This document shows, piece after piece, positions 38,305-50,690 of a stretch of 64,000 nucleotides of DNA; within the stretch, counting starts at the first letter, position 1; every line of letters begins with the position of its first letter. The notes below the pieces were generated by a model that ran no database searches, was not told where the DNA came from, and saw only the letters and a list, made by a program, of their open reading frames with translations. This stretch comes from Bromus sterilis. Its lineage: Eukaryota > Streptophyta > Magnoliopsida > Poales > Poaceae. A program made the translations under genes and the position numbers. The DNA lies in contig OX465598.1 of NCBI GenBank assembly GCA_950022295.1, positions 183,143,501 to 183,207,500 of the forward strand, given 5' to 3'.

Positions 38305-41300
38305 TGTAACACCCTAGTGTCACGCTATAGTGATCACCATTTGTTAATGACTAATCCATGTGGTTAATCTTGTCTTGATCATCGTTGATTCAAATCACCA
38401 TTTAAGTCCCCCTTGGATGGAATTAAAAACAAAGTGTGAAATAAAAGTGGAACGAAAAGTCATGCAACCATTTTTATTAAATGCTTACAAGTCAGTAGAT
38501 CTTGATACTATAGCAATGGGATATTATTACAAAGTTTGAAATTATTAAACCAATCAAACAGTAGCTAAAACAACCCATTTTAATCTTTCGCTTGTCATAT
38601 AAAATTCAAATGAATTTTGTTCTGCCCCAAACTTTTTGTAGCATTCATGAGGAGTGTAACACTATTATTAGGACTGTTGTCACATTTTTCTAAAAAGATT
38701 TGTTAGCTAGTTAAAAAAGAAACAGAGAAGAAAACAAAGAAAATGGAAAACACCTATTCTATGCTCAGGGCAAGGCCTACCCAGACCAACCTAGCCTCCG
38801 TCCCCTTGTCTTGTTCCTCCCGCTACAGTAGGGCGCCATGGCGACCGAGCCACCATCGCAGCCGAACCACCTCGCCGATGCGCCACTATAGGAGCACCGT
38901 CGTGTGGATAAGACCACCCCGCACCCCACCTCGTAACCATAGATCTCCGCTTCCACCCCCTCGTGATCTCCCTACATCGTCCCGTCGCCTCCAAACGCAT
39001 GTCCATCGCCGCGCCATCGCAGCCTGCGTGACCACCGACCACCCTACGCCTCACGGAGATGTCTAGGAGGACCACTGCGCCCCCATGCCACATTCCACCG
39101 CGTCTAATACACCACCACCCGTGTGCCTCCGGCCTCCTCAAGCTCCCCATCCGCACCACCGTGAGCTCCTGCACCTCCCCGTCCTCTCCTTCCTCTCCCC
39201 CGCATCTTGTGGCCGACGTGCCTGTGCTCGGGCCGCCGTCGTGCTGCCACAGCCACAGCGCGCCTTGGCTGCGCCCAGTGTCGCGCTCGCCCGCGCTTGG
39301 GTGCCTTGGCCGAGCACCGTGAATGACCTCGTCTTGCACCGCACCTTCGTCAGGGCCCCCCTCGCTGGAACGGACCTCGTCGTGCCTCGACTCGTTGTCG
39401 TCGAGCACGTGCTGTGGATTGAGCCACTGATCCGTGGGGCCGACCTATTTAGCTTAGGGGCTAATCCCCTGTTAAACTAACCCCTATTAAAATGAATTAA
39501 GTTAACCCCCTGCTATATATGACAAGTGGGCCTATCCCTTTTAATTAAAATGGAAATCCTCCTAGTGAGACGTACATGTGGGCCGAGTAATTTAATAGCT
39601 ATTTAAATTAAATGATTAAAACATGTGTCAATGACAGATGGCCCCCACTAGCTATTTAGATTAAATAAAATAGAGTTTATTATATGTGTAGATGACATGT
39701 GGGACCCCTTCTCAAATTACAATTCTAGATAGAATTTTAGATAATGTTGGTTTATTTAATAAAAGAAATTGCAGAAATTGTTTAAAATAATTTAAACTTT
39801 GAAATTCAATATCTTTTAAACCGTAACTCTGATGAAAGTAATTTATATATCAAAGTTGATTGAAAAATTACAATGAACACGAATACACCACCCCTATAAC
39901 CATCACCCCCTCTCACATACCAAACCAGAGACTTTCCCCCTGTAGATCGTTTGTCTGGTAATCACTCGGAGCCGGTAAAATAGCCAGTTAAATTCCCGTT
40001 TTGTCTGTAACGTGTAGCATCGCGTTAGTTCACCTCTAGCTTAATGTATTGCCATTCCTTTCATCTGTGTTGTTATTATTTCCATGTATTTATTATTCCC
40101 CCCCCTTCTTGTTTTGTAGACTCCGATACTGCCACCGATGACACCACCGAGTACGAATACTACGTCGACGACCATGCCCCTATTGTCGAGCTTCCAGGCA
40201 AGCAGAGCCATTCCCCTCTCCCAGATATCACCTACCTTTTCTATAATATTCTTGCATTAGGCATTTTTACTGTTGCTGTTACATTCGTTCTTATTCTGCT
40301 GCATATCCATTTTTGTCGCCTGCTATTGTACCCTGCCTCTATCCTACGCTGCTTTAATTATGCTACTTCATCAGATGACCCTACGCCCTTGTTCGTCAGC
40401 TATGCTTAGTCATCGGGCCGTTCTCACTCTGGGGAGTGAACGCGGGAACAATACATTATTGCAACTTCAACGGTATCGAGCTCAGACTCCTAAAGGCCCT
40501 TACAACGGTTCGACTCTGCCGAGCCTCGTCAAATATGATTTACTGAGGGTGATTCCTTGTAGTTCACGCTCGATGTCGGCTCTGCAGGTTGCACCCCTGG
40601 TGTTATCTTAATGAGGGTGATTCCTCGTGAGCTCACCCCCGATGATGTCTCAGTCGAACTGTTAATCAAGTGTGGACCAATGAGGGTGAAACCTCTGGTT
40701 TCCACTCGAGGGTAGGGACCTGAACCACAGTGTCCACAAGGTAAGGAGTCAGACAACCCAATGGTGCGCGTGAGAGTTATTGCGGAGGGATGACATGGTA
40801 GGCGGGTACTACCGTTTTGCGGTGTGCCTGGACCCTGATCGTTGTCCGCGAGAGTTACCCTTTAACTACAAAAGTCGTGCTCCTCCAAGAGCACCCGCCA
40901 GATAAGTTAAGGAGACGGGTCACCTTGTTGGTACACGCGAGGTGTGACGGGATGACAGGGCAGGAGATTACCTCCTGAAGAGAGAGGTGGGCATGGATCA
41001 TGTTCGTTGTCCGCATGTTACCTAGTCGGAGCGACGATAATGGCCTTCTCCGTGAGATATTAATAATGCGCTTAATTGATCGGTGTTAGCGATATGAGTG
41101 GCTATATGACTTATGCGCGCTACCTCAACGCTGGATAATGGGTATGGGCCCCTTGGCGGCGTACATTCTACCGACAACTTTGAAACATGTCCAGTTCTAC
41201 ATTGCGGCATGGCCGGACCAGTGCCATCCAGGATGAGTTGGTTCTCGTGAAGGCACGTCTACCCAATGACCCGGAGTGCGATGGCCCAAGACCCCGACCG

Positions 41301-42232
41301 ATTAGGAGTTAGACCGGCGGGACCTCTTTGATAGGCGTACATAGGACTACGTCGTGTTGGATGGCCTTGGTCGGACATGCCCATAATGGTGTACGAGACT
41401 CAGGATGTCCGAGCGTGTAGGGTAACAGTAGTGCAGCCCCTGCAGGGAAGTAATCTATTTGAATAGCTGTGTCCACGATAACAGGACGCTCGGTGTTGTA
41501 TCCGGATCTGCAACTACAACTTCGAACTATTGTTACTATGATATAACTGCTATCATTGTCCCAGGGATTTATTCCTCATAGTGTTGTCGAGGAAGGATCC
41601 ATGGATTGTTATTATATGTCATTATTATCATTATTACAACCATTATAAACTTGATAGTACTGTTATGGATATTCTCTTCTGATGTTGCAAGATCGCTTGA
41701 AGATGCTAGTCTTCAATAGGCCTAGCTTCTCCCCCCCTTACTCTGGCATTCTACGGTTCAGTCCACTATATAGCCTCCCCTTTCCATTTGATACAATTGC
41801 ATAAATGCTTAGAGTGCCTGGACTTAAGTCTCGCGATTATGCTAGATACACACCCCCTTGCTTTTCTATCTTTTTCTTTCTATACAGGGTTGCTACAATC
41901 AGACGTTGGAGCCTTGGAGTCCAGGAGCAAGAGATTCTCGGTGCTTACTTCGTCGTCGTGACCCCCGATGGCCAGGAGTAGTTTGGAGGTTCCCAGGCAG
42001 GAGGCCTCGCCTTTTCGATGGTTGCGTAGTGTTTATGCTAGACTTATTAAGGCAAACTTGTCTTTTGTGTCTGTACTCAGATATTATTGCTTCCACTAAC
42101 TTTGGGTGTCTCGAGCTATTGTATTCGAGCCCTCGTGGACCCTAGCTTGTAAAATGAAGCTTGTATTATTTTATTTATAGAGTTGTCATGTGATTACCTT
42201 CTCGTGGGTCCCTGCCCTAAATCGGGGCACCA
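38305..42232 (+). repeat. Chr-0 3' LTR (~3.9 kb)
   Basis: Begins TGTAACACCC directly after the chromodomain. The right end near 42232 (GGGGCACCA) is approximate. It is the boundary before reversed Athila sequence. It contains a GC-rich stretch at 38800-39430, a strong acceptor-like TTGTTTTGTAG at about 40120 followed by an acidic open stretch, and a second acceptor-like TATACAG near 41886. ORFs in the GC-rich part occur on both strands and look compositional. Chr-3 at 50691 begins with the same ten bases. Confidence 0.7.
40121..40409 (+). other. Acidic exon-like frame in Chr-0 LTR
   Basis: After a pyrimidine tract and TTGTTTTGTAG, an open frame encodes an acidic stretch (DTATDDTTEYEYYVDD) followed by a hydrophobic segment, ending with TAG at about 40409. 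It looks like an exon following a 3' splice site. I do not recognise a domain. Coding status is uncertain. Confidence 0.3.
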
Positions 42233-44745
42233 CTTTAGGTATGGTGGTTATCCTTGCGCATCCTCGACCCATGATACGTGAGGGTACTCTTTTACAACCC
42301 CGCAAAGATTAGTGATCCTTTTAGTAGCTAGGGTTCGCAACTATTTTTGTAGTTTTCGAAAATAAGCTCGTTGTGTCAAATACGACACCTATCACTCATA
42401 AGCTCGAGCTCAAACACATAGAAGTTCATAGTTTACTTGTATCAGCAAGTCAAAACTATTGCAAGTTACTACTACACTCAATTTAACAATCCTGATTACC
42501 TACTAAAAGTAAGATACACACCTAGTGCAACAAAGCCAACTCTCTAAACAAGATAAACATTAAACTCAAGAGAGTTCTAGAAATTCTATTATCACCTCTT
42601 TAGAAAGAAGGAAATATGAAAAACAAGAGCTAAACATGGCAACAAATAGAAATAAAATTGAACACTCAAAAAGATAAAAGTGAAACTATGAGAATTCTAG
42701 GAAAAAGTGGAGCGTGTTTCTCTACCAAACAAGGCAAGCTAGGGTCCAAATTCTTATGACCAGCAAGAAAAACTAAACAAAACTAAAAACTAAATAGCAA
42801 GACACTACTAGAAAATCACATAACATGTGAAGCAATAAAAATATATAGCTAGGAAGGACAAACTAATAATTGTTGATGGAGAAGGGGATCTATGGGGGCA
42901 TCCCCAAGCTTAGATGCTTGAGTCTCACTTCTCATAAACTGATTAGAGCGGTTAGTGCCAATAAATAATAAAATTTAACTTGGGTACTATTAGAACACAC
43001 TAGAACACTCAAATTAAACATTAGTACTGTTCCCCAACTTGGTTTAAGGTTCTTGCACCCAAAAACCATGAACAAAGTGCCTAAAAGAAGAAAATACAAT
43101 TACAAGGTAGAAATATGGGTAAAAAAAATAGCTGATGAAACTCGAATTGTTGGAGAAACTTATGTAGCTCAAATAAAAAACTCAAAACTAATGAAATTTG
43201 AAAAATTATATAGAGCATGTTGTGTAAAAAATCCAGATAAAAAAGATGATTTGATGATTTATAAAGATTTTTGAAGTGAAGCTAACATAATCTTTTTTCT
43301 GGACAGAATTTCGCAACTCTTGTCTTCCCCATCATTAGAGGTTAAAATTTGCCACAAAACTTGAAAAATAAAGATACAATGGTTTTGCTACACTAGTAAC
43401 AAGAACCAAGACACACTAAAACAGAAAAGTAATATTTTTTGAGGCAGAACAGTAGGGAAAAGCCCCACTGCAATTTTCCATTATTGAATAAGAAAAGTGG
43501 TTCAAGTACAAGGTGTCGTGAGATAAGCCTATGAAAAAAGAAAGAAGGGAAATAGACTAAAAAATTAGGCAAAAGCCAATAAAAGAAGAAGAATAAGAAA
43601 GAAGGATGGATGATGATGTCCATTACAAATGGAGGGTGGAGCCTTTACTTTAATATCCTCAATATATTCCAGGGTGGATAGGTTTATCCTTATGTTGGGG
43701 CAAACAAAATCCCAACATAGCACAAAAAAAGGGCATGTCCAAAAGAGATGGCTCAGAGTTTCTTCCTGATCACAGTCAAGTGTGGCACATTTATTGTTAT
43801 CCAGAAGGAAAGATTTCCTTCTCAGCAGGTTCCTGACATTGATTCTATCACGAAGAAGCAGCCAAAAGAATACTTTGTGCTTGGGTTGACAAGATGTTGC
43901 CCAGCTCCAGTTAAAGTGGGGTGGAACAGTATTAGTACCAATAATCATGTTGCAGACTTTTGAAGAGCTCAAAGTACTGTTACCCCAGATATAACTCCAA
44001 TTATCCATAGACTGATTACTGCTATTGTTGTTGTAATTCTGGCAAAGTTGATCCATTTCTTGGAATTCCTAGTAGGCTTAAACTGAGAGTGGAAGGTGGA
44101 ACCAATTTATCCATAAATCCAGTCCTCATATAATCATGCAAAGTGATTTTTTGAGATTTAGCAAATGAAACTAGGTGGGGTGGGGTATTGAGTGTTTAGG
44201 CATTGTTGGGACCATAGATCAAACCAGAATAGTGTGCTTTTACCATGTCCAATGTTACATTTTGCAATGGCTTTAAAAACTGGCAGCAGATTCAAGTTTG
44301 CTTTCCACCAAAATGAACTAATATGATTATTACCAGGGAGTTGACCATTGGAGTAAAACCATTTTGGGTTGCCTCCCAATAAGCCCTATCTTTTACACCT
44401 TTTAGCTAGGCATAAGTATCATAAAAGATGATCACAAAGGATTGGGAATTGAAACAAAATAGAGCATCAAGAAGAAAATATGAAACACATTTAAGTCTAT
44501 CACACTTCCTAGGAACATTGTAACCAACTAAATCAATGAAGCACATAGTAACAAGCATACGAAGGTAAACCAAATACAACTTCAAAACTTTCATCATAAA
44601 GAGAGGAGTTTTAGTAACAACGAAATTTCTACGACCATACTTTCCTCTCTCAAAATAATTTTATGTGGCATCATGAACACAATCAATAATATAACTATCA
44701 TGTCAAACATTCTTATCATGATCTATATGCATATTTAGGATAGTA
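42233..44745 (-). mobile_element. Ath-4: reversed Athila internal remnant
   Basis: Matches, on the minus strand, the non-coding 3' region of Ath-1 and Ath-3. Shared marks are the GGTTATCCTTGCGCATCCTC block at 42248, a PPT-like GGGGGCATCCCCAAGCTTAG at 42895, and the GGGTTGCCTCCCAA block at 44366. It contains no LTR in this window. A LINE is inserted at ~43434-44365. The 44400-44745 part matches neither other copy closely and is assigned by continuity. Confidence 0.7.
43434..44365 (-). mobile_element. 5'-truncated LINE inserted in Ath-4
   Basis: Minus-strand L1-type LINE 3' end. Frames at 44379-44158 (FWWKANLNLLPVFKAIAKC) and 44056-43565 carry a plant LINE reverse-transcriptase zinc-binding region: PKHKVFFWLLLRDRINVRNL, then CDQEETLSHLFWTCPF. 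They are separated by stops and a frame change. A short T-run at about 43434 (A-tail on the minus strand) and AGTAA on both sides suggest target-primed insertion. The endonuclease and main reverse transcriptase domains are missing. Confidence 0.78.
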
Positions 44746-45405
44746 TAACCGGACCTAAAGGGATCCCTCTAACCGCTTCGCATTTTCAGCTGTCCGTTTT
44801 CGTGATGTGGTTGTTTCTGGTCTTAGATCTCTATGTAAAAGATCTGTCATGTAGCCTACTTTCCTATGGGTTAGCTGCTCCGTAGGCCGAAACGATGCCC
44901 TGTGGTTAAATGGGCCATCGGCCATCCCACTCCAGCTCAAGATTCGTTGAATGAGAATGAGGACCATGGTGCGATTCGTTAAAGGAGTCCATCGACTAGG
45001 GATACAAACATCCATACAGAGGAGCGACCGGTGACTGTTCACCCATCCAGCCCCGATGCTTGGAAGTAGATTGGATCGATCAGAGAGCTAGTCCCGGACC
45101 ACACGTAGATTCAGGTCGAGGCAAATCAAGACCGATTGTTTGACTGTTCGGTGAAGAAGGTCGTCCATTGGGATTTCTAGAGGCAATAAATCTTGAGTTT
45201 ATAGAGGTATTCATGGTGTAATATGTGCGCCACTCGCGGGGATTAATTGAGGTGCATGCCTTTATGGTTCCTGCACGCCGTTCCTTAAGTTTATATACAT
45301 GCTTCCTCGCCTTGGCACCCTCTTCCGCATTGATTTGGTCACTTGGTTAGGCTAGCGAGTTGGTTCTTGTTGGCCTACTGACTTAAAAATATGGTTTCCT
45401 TCAAC
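44746..45405. other. Unclassified sequence
   Basis: About 660 bp of moderate GC with no convincing frame and no match to other elements in the window. It may be low-copy host intergenic DNA or a diverged element. Confidence 0.4.
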
Positions 45406-45764
45406 ACCTCCCAATCATGTGAATCCATTGCTTCATGGTGGGACGAGGCGACTGCAAAACTGGGAAGGCATCAGCTTAATGTTGCTATCTTTCACCTGCT
45501 ATCACATCTGGAAGGAACGCAATTGCAGGGTATTTGAGGCAGCTCCCTATGACCTCTGTATGTTCTTCACCTCTTCAAAATTGATGTTAGGAAACCCTCT
45601 GAATTCGCACACTGGCTGCTAGAGAACGAGAACCACCCTCCTCCTGAAACGGATTCAATCTCATTTTACTTCTTTTCATTCTGGCACTCTGCCATGTAAG
45701 ACTTCGAGGCAATATTTTTGTTGTCCCATTCTTAATTTCTAGGTGCCCACTTCCTAAAAAAAAG
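45406..45764 (+). pseudogene. Second LINE 3' end fragment
   Basis: A plus-strand frame with CYHIWKERNCRVFEA, the typical end of plant LINE ORF2 (IWKERN.R.FE), followed by about 140 bp and a run of eight A residues near 45755. It is truncated at its 5' side. Orientation is opposite to the LINE in Ath-4, so it is a separate insertion. Confidence 0.6.
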
Positions 45765-45947
45765 TGTCCTGGAAGGAGATAGGGATCCGTGTTTTGTTGT
45801 TGTGTTAGCTATTATCTCTCTCACCTATGGCGCCCACCTTTCTTTGAAGTGATCATGGCTGACTTTGGCAACATCGACGACCAAGGCCGAGCGATTACAA
45901 AAATAGGAACTTTGAAATCTTCTTCTAGCGTGCTCGTGGTTTGATAT
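45765..45947. other. Unclassified sequence before Ath-3
   Basis: Short non-coding stretch. GATAT at 45943-45947 is the expected left copy of the Ath-3 target duplication, but the other copy lies outside the window. Confidence 0.4.
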
Positions 45948-47559
45948 TGATGGATTCTCGCCCCTTGTTGGTTACCCCAAGTGGAAGGTTGAGATGTAGC
46001 CTAGCAGCAAGTTTCCCTCGATGAAGATACCAAGGTAACCGAACCGGAGGACTCCGAATTATGCAAGTAGGTGTCAACGGAGCCAGAGATTAAGTTGTCG
46101 GATGGAGATGAGGTTGACGTGGACCTGCACACACAACAAGTAACTTTGCTCCCAACGAGTAGAAAGGGGTTGTCAATCCCTCCGGCCTTGTCGTTTATAA
46201 AGGATCAAACGCAAGAGAATAATAATTATAGTGTTGATGATAGCAACTGAAAGTAAAAGCAGCAAATAAAGTGGAGGTGTAAACAGTGGTGGAAATATGG
46301 ACCGGGGTCCCATGATGCTCACTAGTGATGTCTCTCTCCCCAAAGACGATAAAATAGCTAAGTTGGGTAAACAAATTACAGTTGGGCAATTGACAGAATT
46401 ATAAACGCACCGCAATGCTAATTATGCTACTGGAAAGCTAGAGGATCAAAACTATGGGAACTACGCCAAGACAAGTAGACCGAAATCCATCTTCATCTAC
46501 TCGCTAATCATCCAGCTTGAGATATCTATCTAGAACATCTCGCTGGTATTAAGTTGCGAGCCCCACCCAAAGTGTAAACTCAAAGCAACAGACAACTGCA
46601 TTAACAAACTTTGCGTAAGGTAAACAATCCTTGGAACCACGGTTACAAGAACCATTTTTTTCTCCCTGGTGGCAACAACACATCCCCTAGTCTCATGTTT
46701 TGTCACTCAAGCTAGACATGTGGGGGAATGAACCCACAATCATCCATAAACGCTCCCTCTTGGAGTTACTATCTACTATTTGGCAAAAGCAATAAAAATT
46801 AACGGAGAACATGCAAGAATTACTCAAGAACAAAATATAAAAGGTAAGCCAAATATATAACTCATCACGATCTGAACATAATCTCATAATTTACATAGGT
46901 GTCTTGATCATATAGGGCATCTCACAAGGACTAAGAATTGAAGAACAATATTGGAGATAATACATCACATAGCTACTGGTCATGGACCCATGGTCCAAGG
47001 GGGACTACTCACGACACATCCGGGAAGCGTCCATGGTGGTGGAGAAGCTCGCGGAGGTCAATCCTCCCTACGGAAGGGTGCCAGGAAGAGGTCTTCTGGT
47101 GCTCCCGATCTTGGAACGCGACGGCGGAGGAACAGAGAGGAAATTCGCGATTCGGGGTTCTCCTCGAGCGTTTTTGGGACGAGGAGGTAATATAGGCCGA
47201 AGGGGCAGCCAAAGATGGGCCAGGGTGCCTAGGCGGTCACCTGTCACGGCCAGGCTGGTGGCCGCGCCACCAGAGCTCCTAGGTGCCTGGTGCGCCCCTC
47301 TTGCCCTCCTTCGGTCTCCGGAAGCTTCCGTTTTGCTGATTTTTTATCTAATTTTTCTGGAATTTTTGGAGCTCTGTAAATTTGGAAAAACCCTGCAACT
47401 TATAGACATCAACAGACAGAAATTAGCACTGGGTGCACTGAGTTAGTAGGTTAGTCCAAATATGTGTAAAATGATATAAAAGTGTAGAAAAACATGTAGC
47501 AATGTCAGATAAAAGAGCATGTAACAAGCAGAAATTATAGATACGTTTGGGACATATCA
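45948..47559 (-). repeat. Ath-3 3' LTR
   Basis: 1612 bp. On the minus strand it starts TGATATGTCC and ends CCATCA. It carries the nine-codon ORF at 47005-47034 (MDASRMCRE), donor GT at 47011-47012 and the acceptor ending at 46125. The promoter half is more diverged from Ath-1 than Ath-2 is. Confidence 0.9.
47005..47034 (-). CDS. Conserved nine-codon leader ORF (Ath-3 LTR)
   Basis: MDASRMCRE then TAG in a CCACCATGG context. It is the copy most diverged in surrounding sequence, yet the peptide and the overlapping GTGAGT are retained. Confidence 0.45.
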   Translation of the reverse strand: MDASRMCRE

Positions 47560-50441
47560 ACATCCCTAAGCTTAATTCCTGCTCGCCCTCGAGTAGGTAA
47601 ATGATAACACAGATAATTTCTGTGGTGACATGCTAACACACATATAAGAACTTCAAAGTAAAGCAAGTAAGATGTGCAATTCAAGTCAAGATAATAACAA
47701 GCAAGAGTCTATATCTAGTATTTAAACTAGCAAGTTTGAACACAAAGGTGCAAGAGCTCCTGCAGTCCGTGACTCGAATGTCTCCAAATGGTGTTTGCGT
47801 GCAAGAAATGGGAGATGGGTTTAGAGAATAAAAAATAATATATAGTTTAATTGAGAACTCAATCTACTAAAGTTTCACACTTGGTCTCCTTCGGGATCTT
47901 ATTTTGATTGATCCTCTGCCTTTCGACTTCGAGCACTCATGCAATGGATGAGAGCGAGCAAGAAACATTGGCACTTAGGATGGCAAAGAGAGAAATGATG
48001 GGGAAGGAAGACAATAAAGGTGTGAAAGGCTCACATCAATGAGGACAATCATAGGCGAGAGAAAGCCAAAAGATAGATATGATGTGAGGAGTAGGGATTG
48101 CAATACAACAGATGCACATATGAGCTAAGGTAAGCTCTCCAATGGAACTAGTGGGGGTGCATCCAACTTGCTTGCTCATGAAGGCCTAGAGCTCATTTGA
48201 GGAGGCTAATCCTTGGAATATGAAAGCCAAGTTCTATAGTGTAAGGATCCCCACATAGTTATGCATGAATCATACTCTCTATGGAATACAAATATAAAAA
48301 TGGAGTACGAGTGTGGATCTTTCAAAAGGAATAGTAGTGTTGCCCCCTTCTCTCTTTTTATTTCTTTTTTATCCTTTTCTATTTTTTTGCATTTTTGTGG
48401 CCTCTTTGGCTCTTTCTATTTATCTCTCTCATTTGTCCTCTTTGTGATCTTTTAATTTGTCCTCTTTGGGATCTTTTAATTTGTCTCTTTGGGATCTTTT
48501 CCTCACTTAAGGGCAACACTCTATATTTTACAAGAATATAGAAGATTTTCACACTTTACAAGAAGTACTCAACATAAAGAAGAATGAAAACAATCATGAT
48601 GTATGCAAATGTATGCCTCTGCTAGCAGGATATTCAATGATACTAGCGCATCATGTAGCAATAATAAGGGAAAAGTGAAACTAACATGCAGCTCCTCAAT
48701 CAAGCAAAAGCTTGTATGCCATGAAGATCAAGTCATGAGATGGTGGATGTTGCATGGCAATGTATCTCGAAAAGGCTATGGAAATGCCTTGATAGGTAGG
48801 TATGGTGGATGTTTTGAGGAAGATATACGGAGGTTTATGATGATAGAGAGTATCATGCCAATGGTTTAGATGCACCGGCAAAGTTTGCGCCAACTCTCAA
48901 GATTATAAAGGGAAATGCACGGTATCGAAGAGGCTAGCAAAATATGGAAGGTGGAAATGCCAACAATCGAATACTCGCATTAGTCCAAAGAACTCATGCA
49001 CTTATTATCGGTAACTCTCCATCTAATCAGGAGGTTCACAAAGAGACGAGTACCCCAAGGAGGAGTGTATGGGGGTTTGGTTATCCTTGCGCATCCTCGA
49101 CCCATGGTACGTGAGGGTACTCTATATATTCCAACCCCTCCAGAGGTTAGCAATCCATCTAGTAGCTAGAGTTCTGAACTAATTTTATGTAGGTTTCAAA
49201 AATAAGCATGGATTTCCCAAAATACGACACCTATCACTAATAGGCTCAAGATCTTGGCACCAAAAGTCCAAACATTACTCAAAGAAATACCTCCAAACTA
49301 TTGCATGTTACTACTACACTTATAATAGCAACCTTAATTACTTACTCATGCAAGACACACAACTTAGTGCTAAAAGCCAACTCTCAACAAGATAAGCATG
49401 CAAAGTCAAGAGAGTCCCTAAATCATCCTAAATGAAATCTCTTAAAATAATAAGCATGAAAACTAAGAGCTAAGCATGAAAGCAGCTATGAAAAGATAAA
49501 GAACACATAAAAAGATAAGCATGAAAACCTATGTTGTGTTCTAGGGTGGAGTGGAGCCTGTTTCTCTTCCAAAAAATGAAGGATAGGATCCAACTTGTTA
49601 TGAACAACAAGCAAAACTAAAAAAAACTAAAAAGTGAAGAGCAAGACGCTCCAAGTTTAGCACATAACGTATGAAGTGATAAAAATATAGCATGGAGAAG
49701 GACGAACTGATGATTCTTGATGGAGAAGGGGATGCTCGGGGGCATCCCCAAGATTAGATGCTTGAGTCCCCTTGGATATTTCTTGGGGGTGCATGGGGGC
49801 ATCCCCAAGCTTGAGCGCTTGACACTCCCGAATCTTCTTTCATCATCTTCCTTCACATACTTGAAAACTCCCTTCATACGAAACTCATCATAAGCTGATT
49901 AGAGTGGTTAGTGCCCATGATAAAATATATTTTTCTCCACTGGAAATAAAGATATTCTTGAAGATCTAATGTTTATCAATATTGAAAAAAAGTTTTTGCA
50001 AACAAAAATCAAGCTTAAGATTTGCAAAACGATGAAAACGCAAAGCGTGGCAGAATCTGTGAAAAACAGACCAGCAGGTAGTAAATAATTCTTTGGGGTA
50101 CTTCTGCAACTCAAATCGAAAAACTCAGAACAGAGGCATAAAATATAATTGAATAGATCATACTTTCCAAAAAATCAGATCAAAAAGATAATATGGTGAT
50201 TTTGGGCTAATTTTTCCGTCAAGGGGACCTAATCTGTTTCTGGACAGCACGTCACAACTTTTGAACTTTCTTGCAATCGGAGGCTAAAACTTGGCACCAA
50301 GCTTGAAAATAAAGATACAATGATTTTGCTACAGTAGTAACAAGCATCAAGACCACTAAAACTGAAAGTAAAAACATCTTGGGTTGCCTCCCAACTAGCG
50401 CTTTCTTTTATGCATTTTTAGCTAGGCATGATACAAGAAGA
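47560..50441 (-). other. Ath-3 3' non-coding region
   Basis: The PPT (minus: AAGCTTAGGGATGT) abuts the LTR. A three-fold repeat of TCTTTGGGATCTTTT-like units is near 48420-48495. The antisense ORF counterpart lies at 48603-48869 (plus), frameshifted after about 45 conserved residues. Two PPT-like blocks (GGGGGCATCCCCAAG) are at 49739 and 49796. No pol genes are present. Confidence 0.7.
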
Positions 50442-50690
50442 TCAAGTTTTGTCAATATCAAAAGAATAGCTTGCCCGTGTAACAGACTCATACGGTAACT
50501 TAATATTATTTCTAGGGAAGTGTTCCATTCCCTTTTTGAGGGGGAATTGGAATCTAATTTTCCCTTCTTACATGTCAATGATAACACCAACGGTGCAAAG
50601 AAAAGGATGTCCCAAAATAATTGGACATGAGGGTTCACACTCAATGTCCTTAACAAGAAAATCAACGGGAACATAATTATCATTGAAAAC
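50442..50690 (-). pseudogene. Ath-3 gag-pro C-terminus
   Basis: Minus-strand end of the Athila protease region, with NYVPVDF, ECEPSCPIILGHPF and KKGMEHFPRN, aligned with Ath-1 gag-pro. A TAA at 50568-50570 breaks the frame. The normal end is TGA at 50442-50444. The upstream part is cut off by Chr-3. Confidence 0.8.

Larger units (their letters stand above)
45948..50690 (-). mobile_element. Ath-3: Athila-type element (minus), 3' part
   Basis: 3' LTR at 45948-47559, then ~2.9 kb of 3' non-coding region and the end of gag-pro, cut at 50690 by Chr-3. The rest, including the 5' LTR, would be beyond the window. Orientation is opposite to Ath-1 and Ath-2. Confidence 0.88.

Noticed and set aside
38743..39480. 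Long ORFs on both strands in GC-rich sequence, possible host gene
   Set aside because: They lie inside the Chr-0 LTR, are open on both strands because of base composition, and show no domain.
44755..45042. 95-codon minus-strand ORF in the unclassified stretch
   Set aside because: No recognisable domain, coding bias or second copy for comparison.
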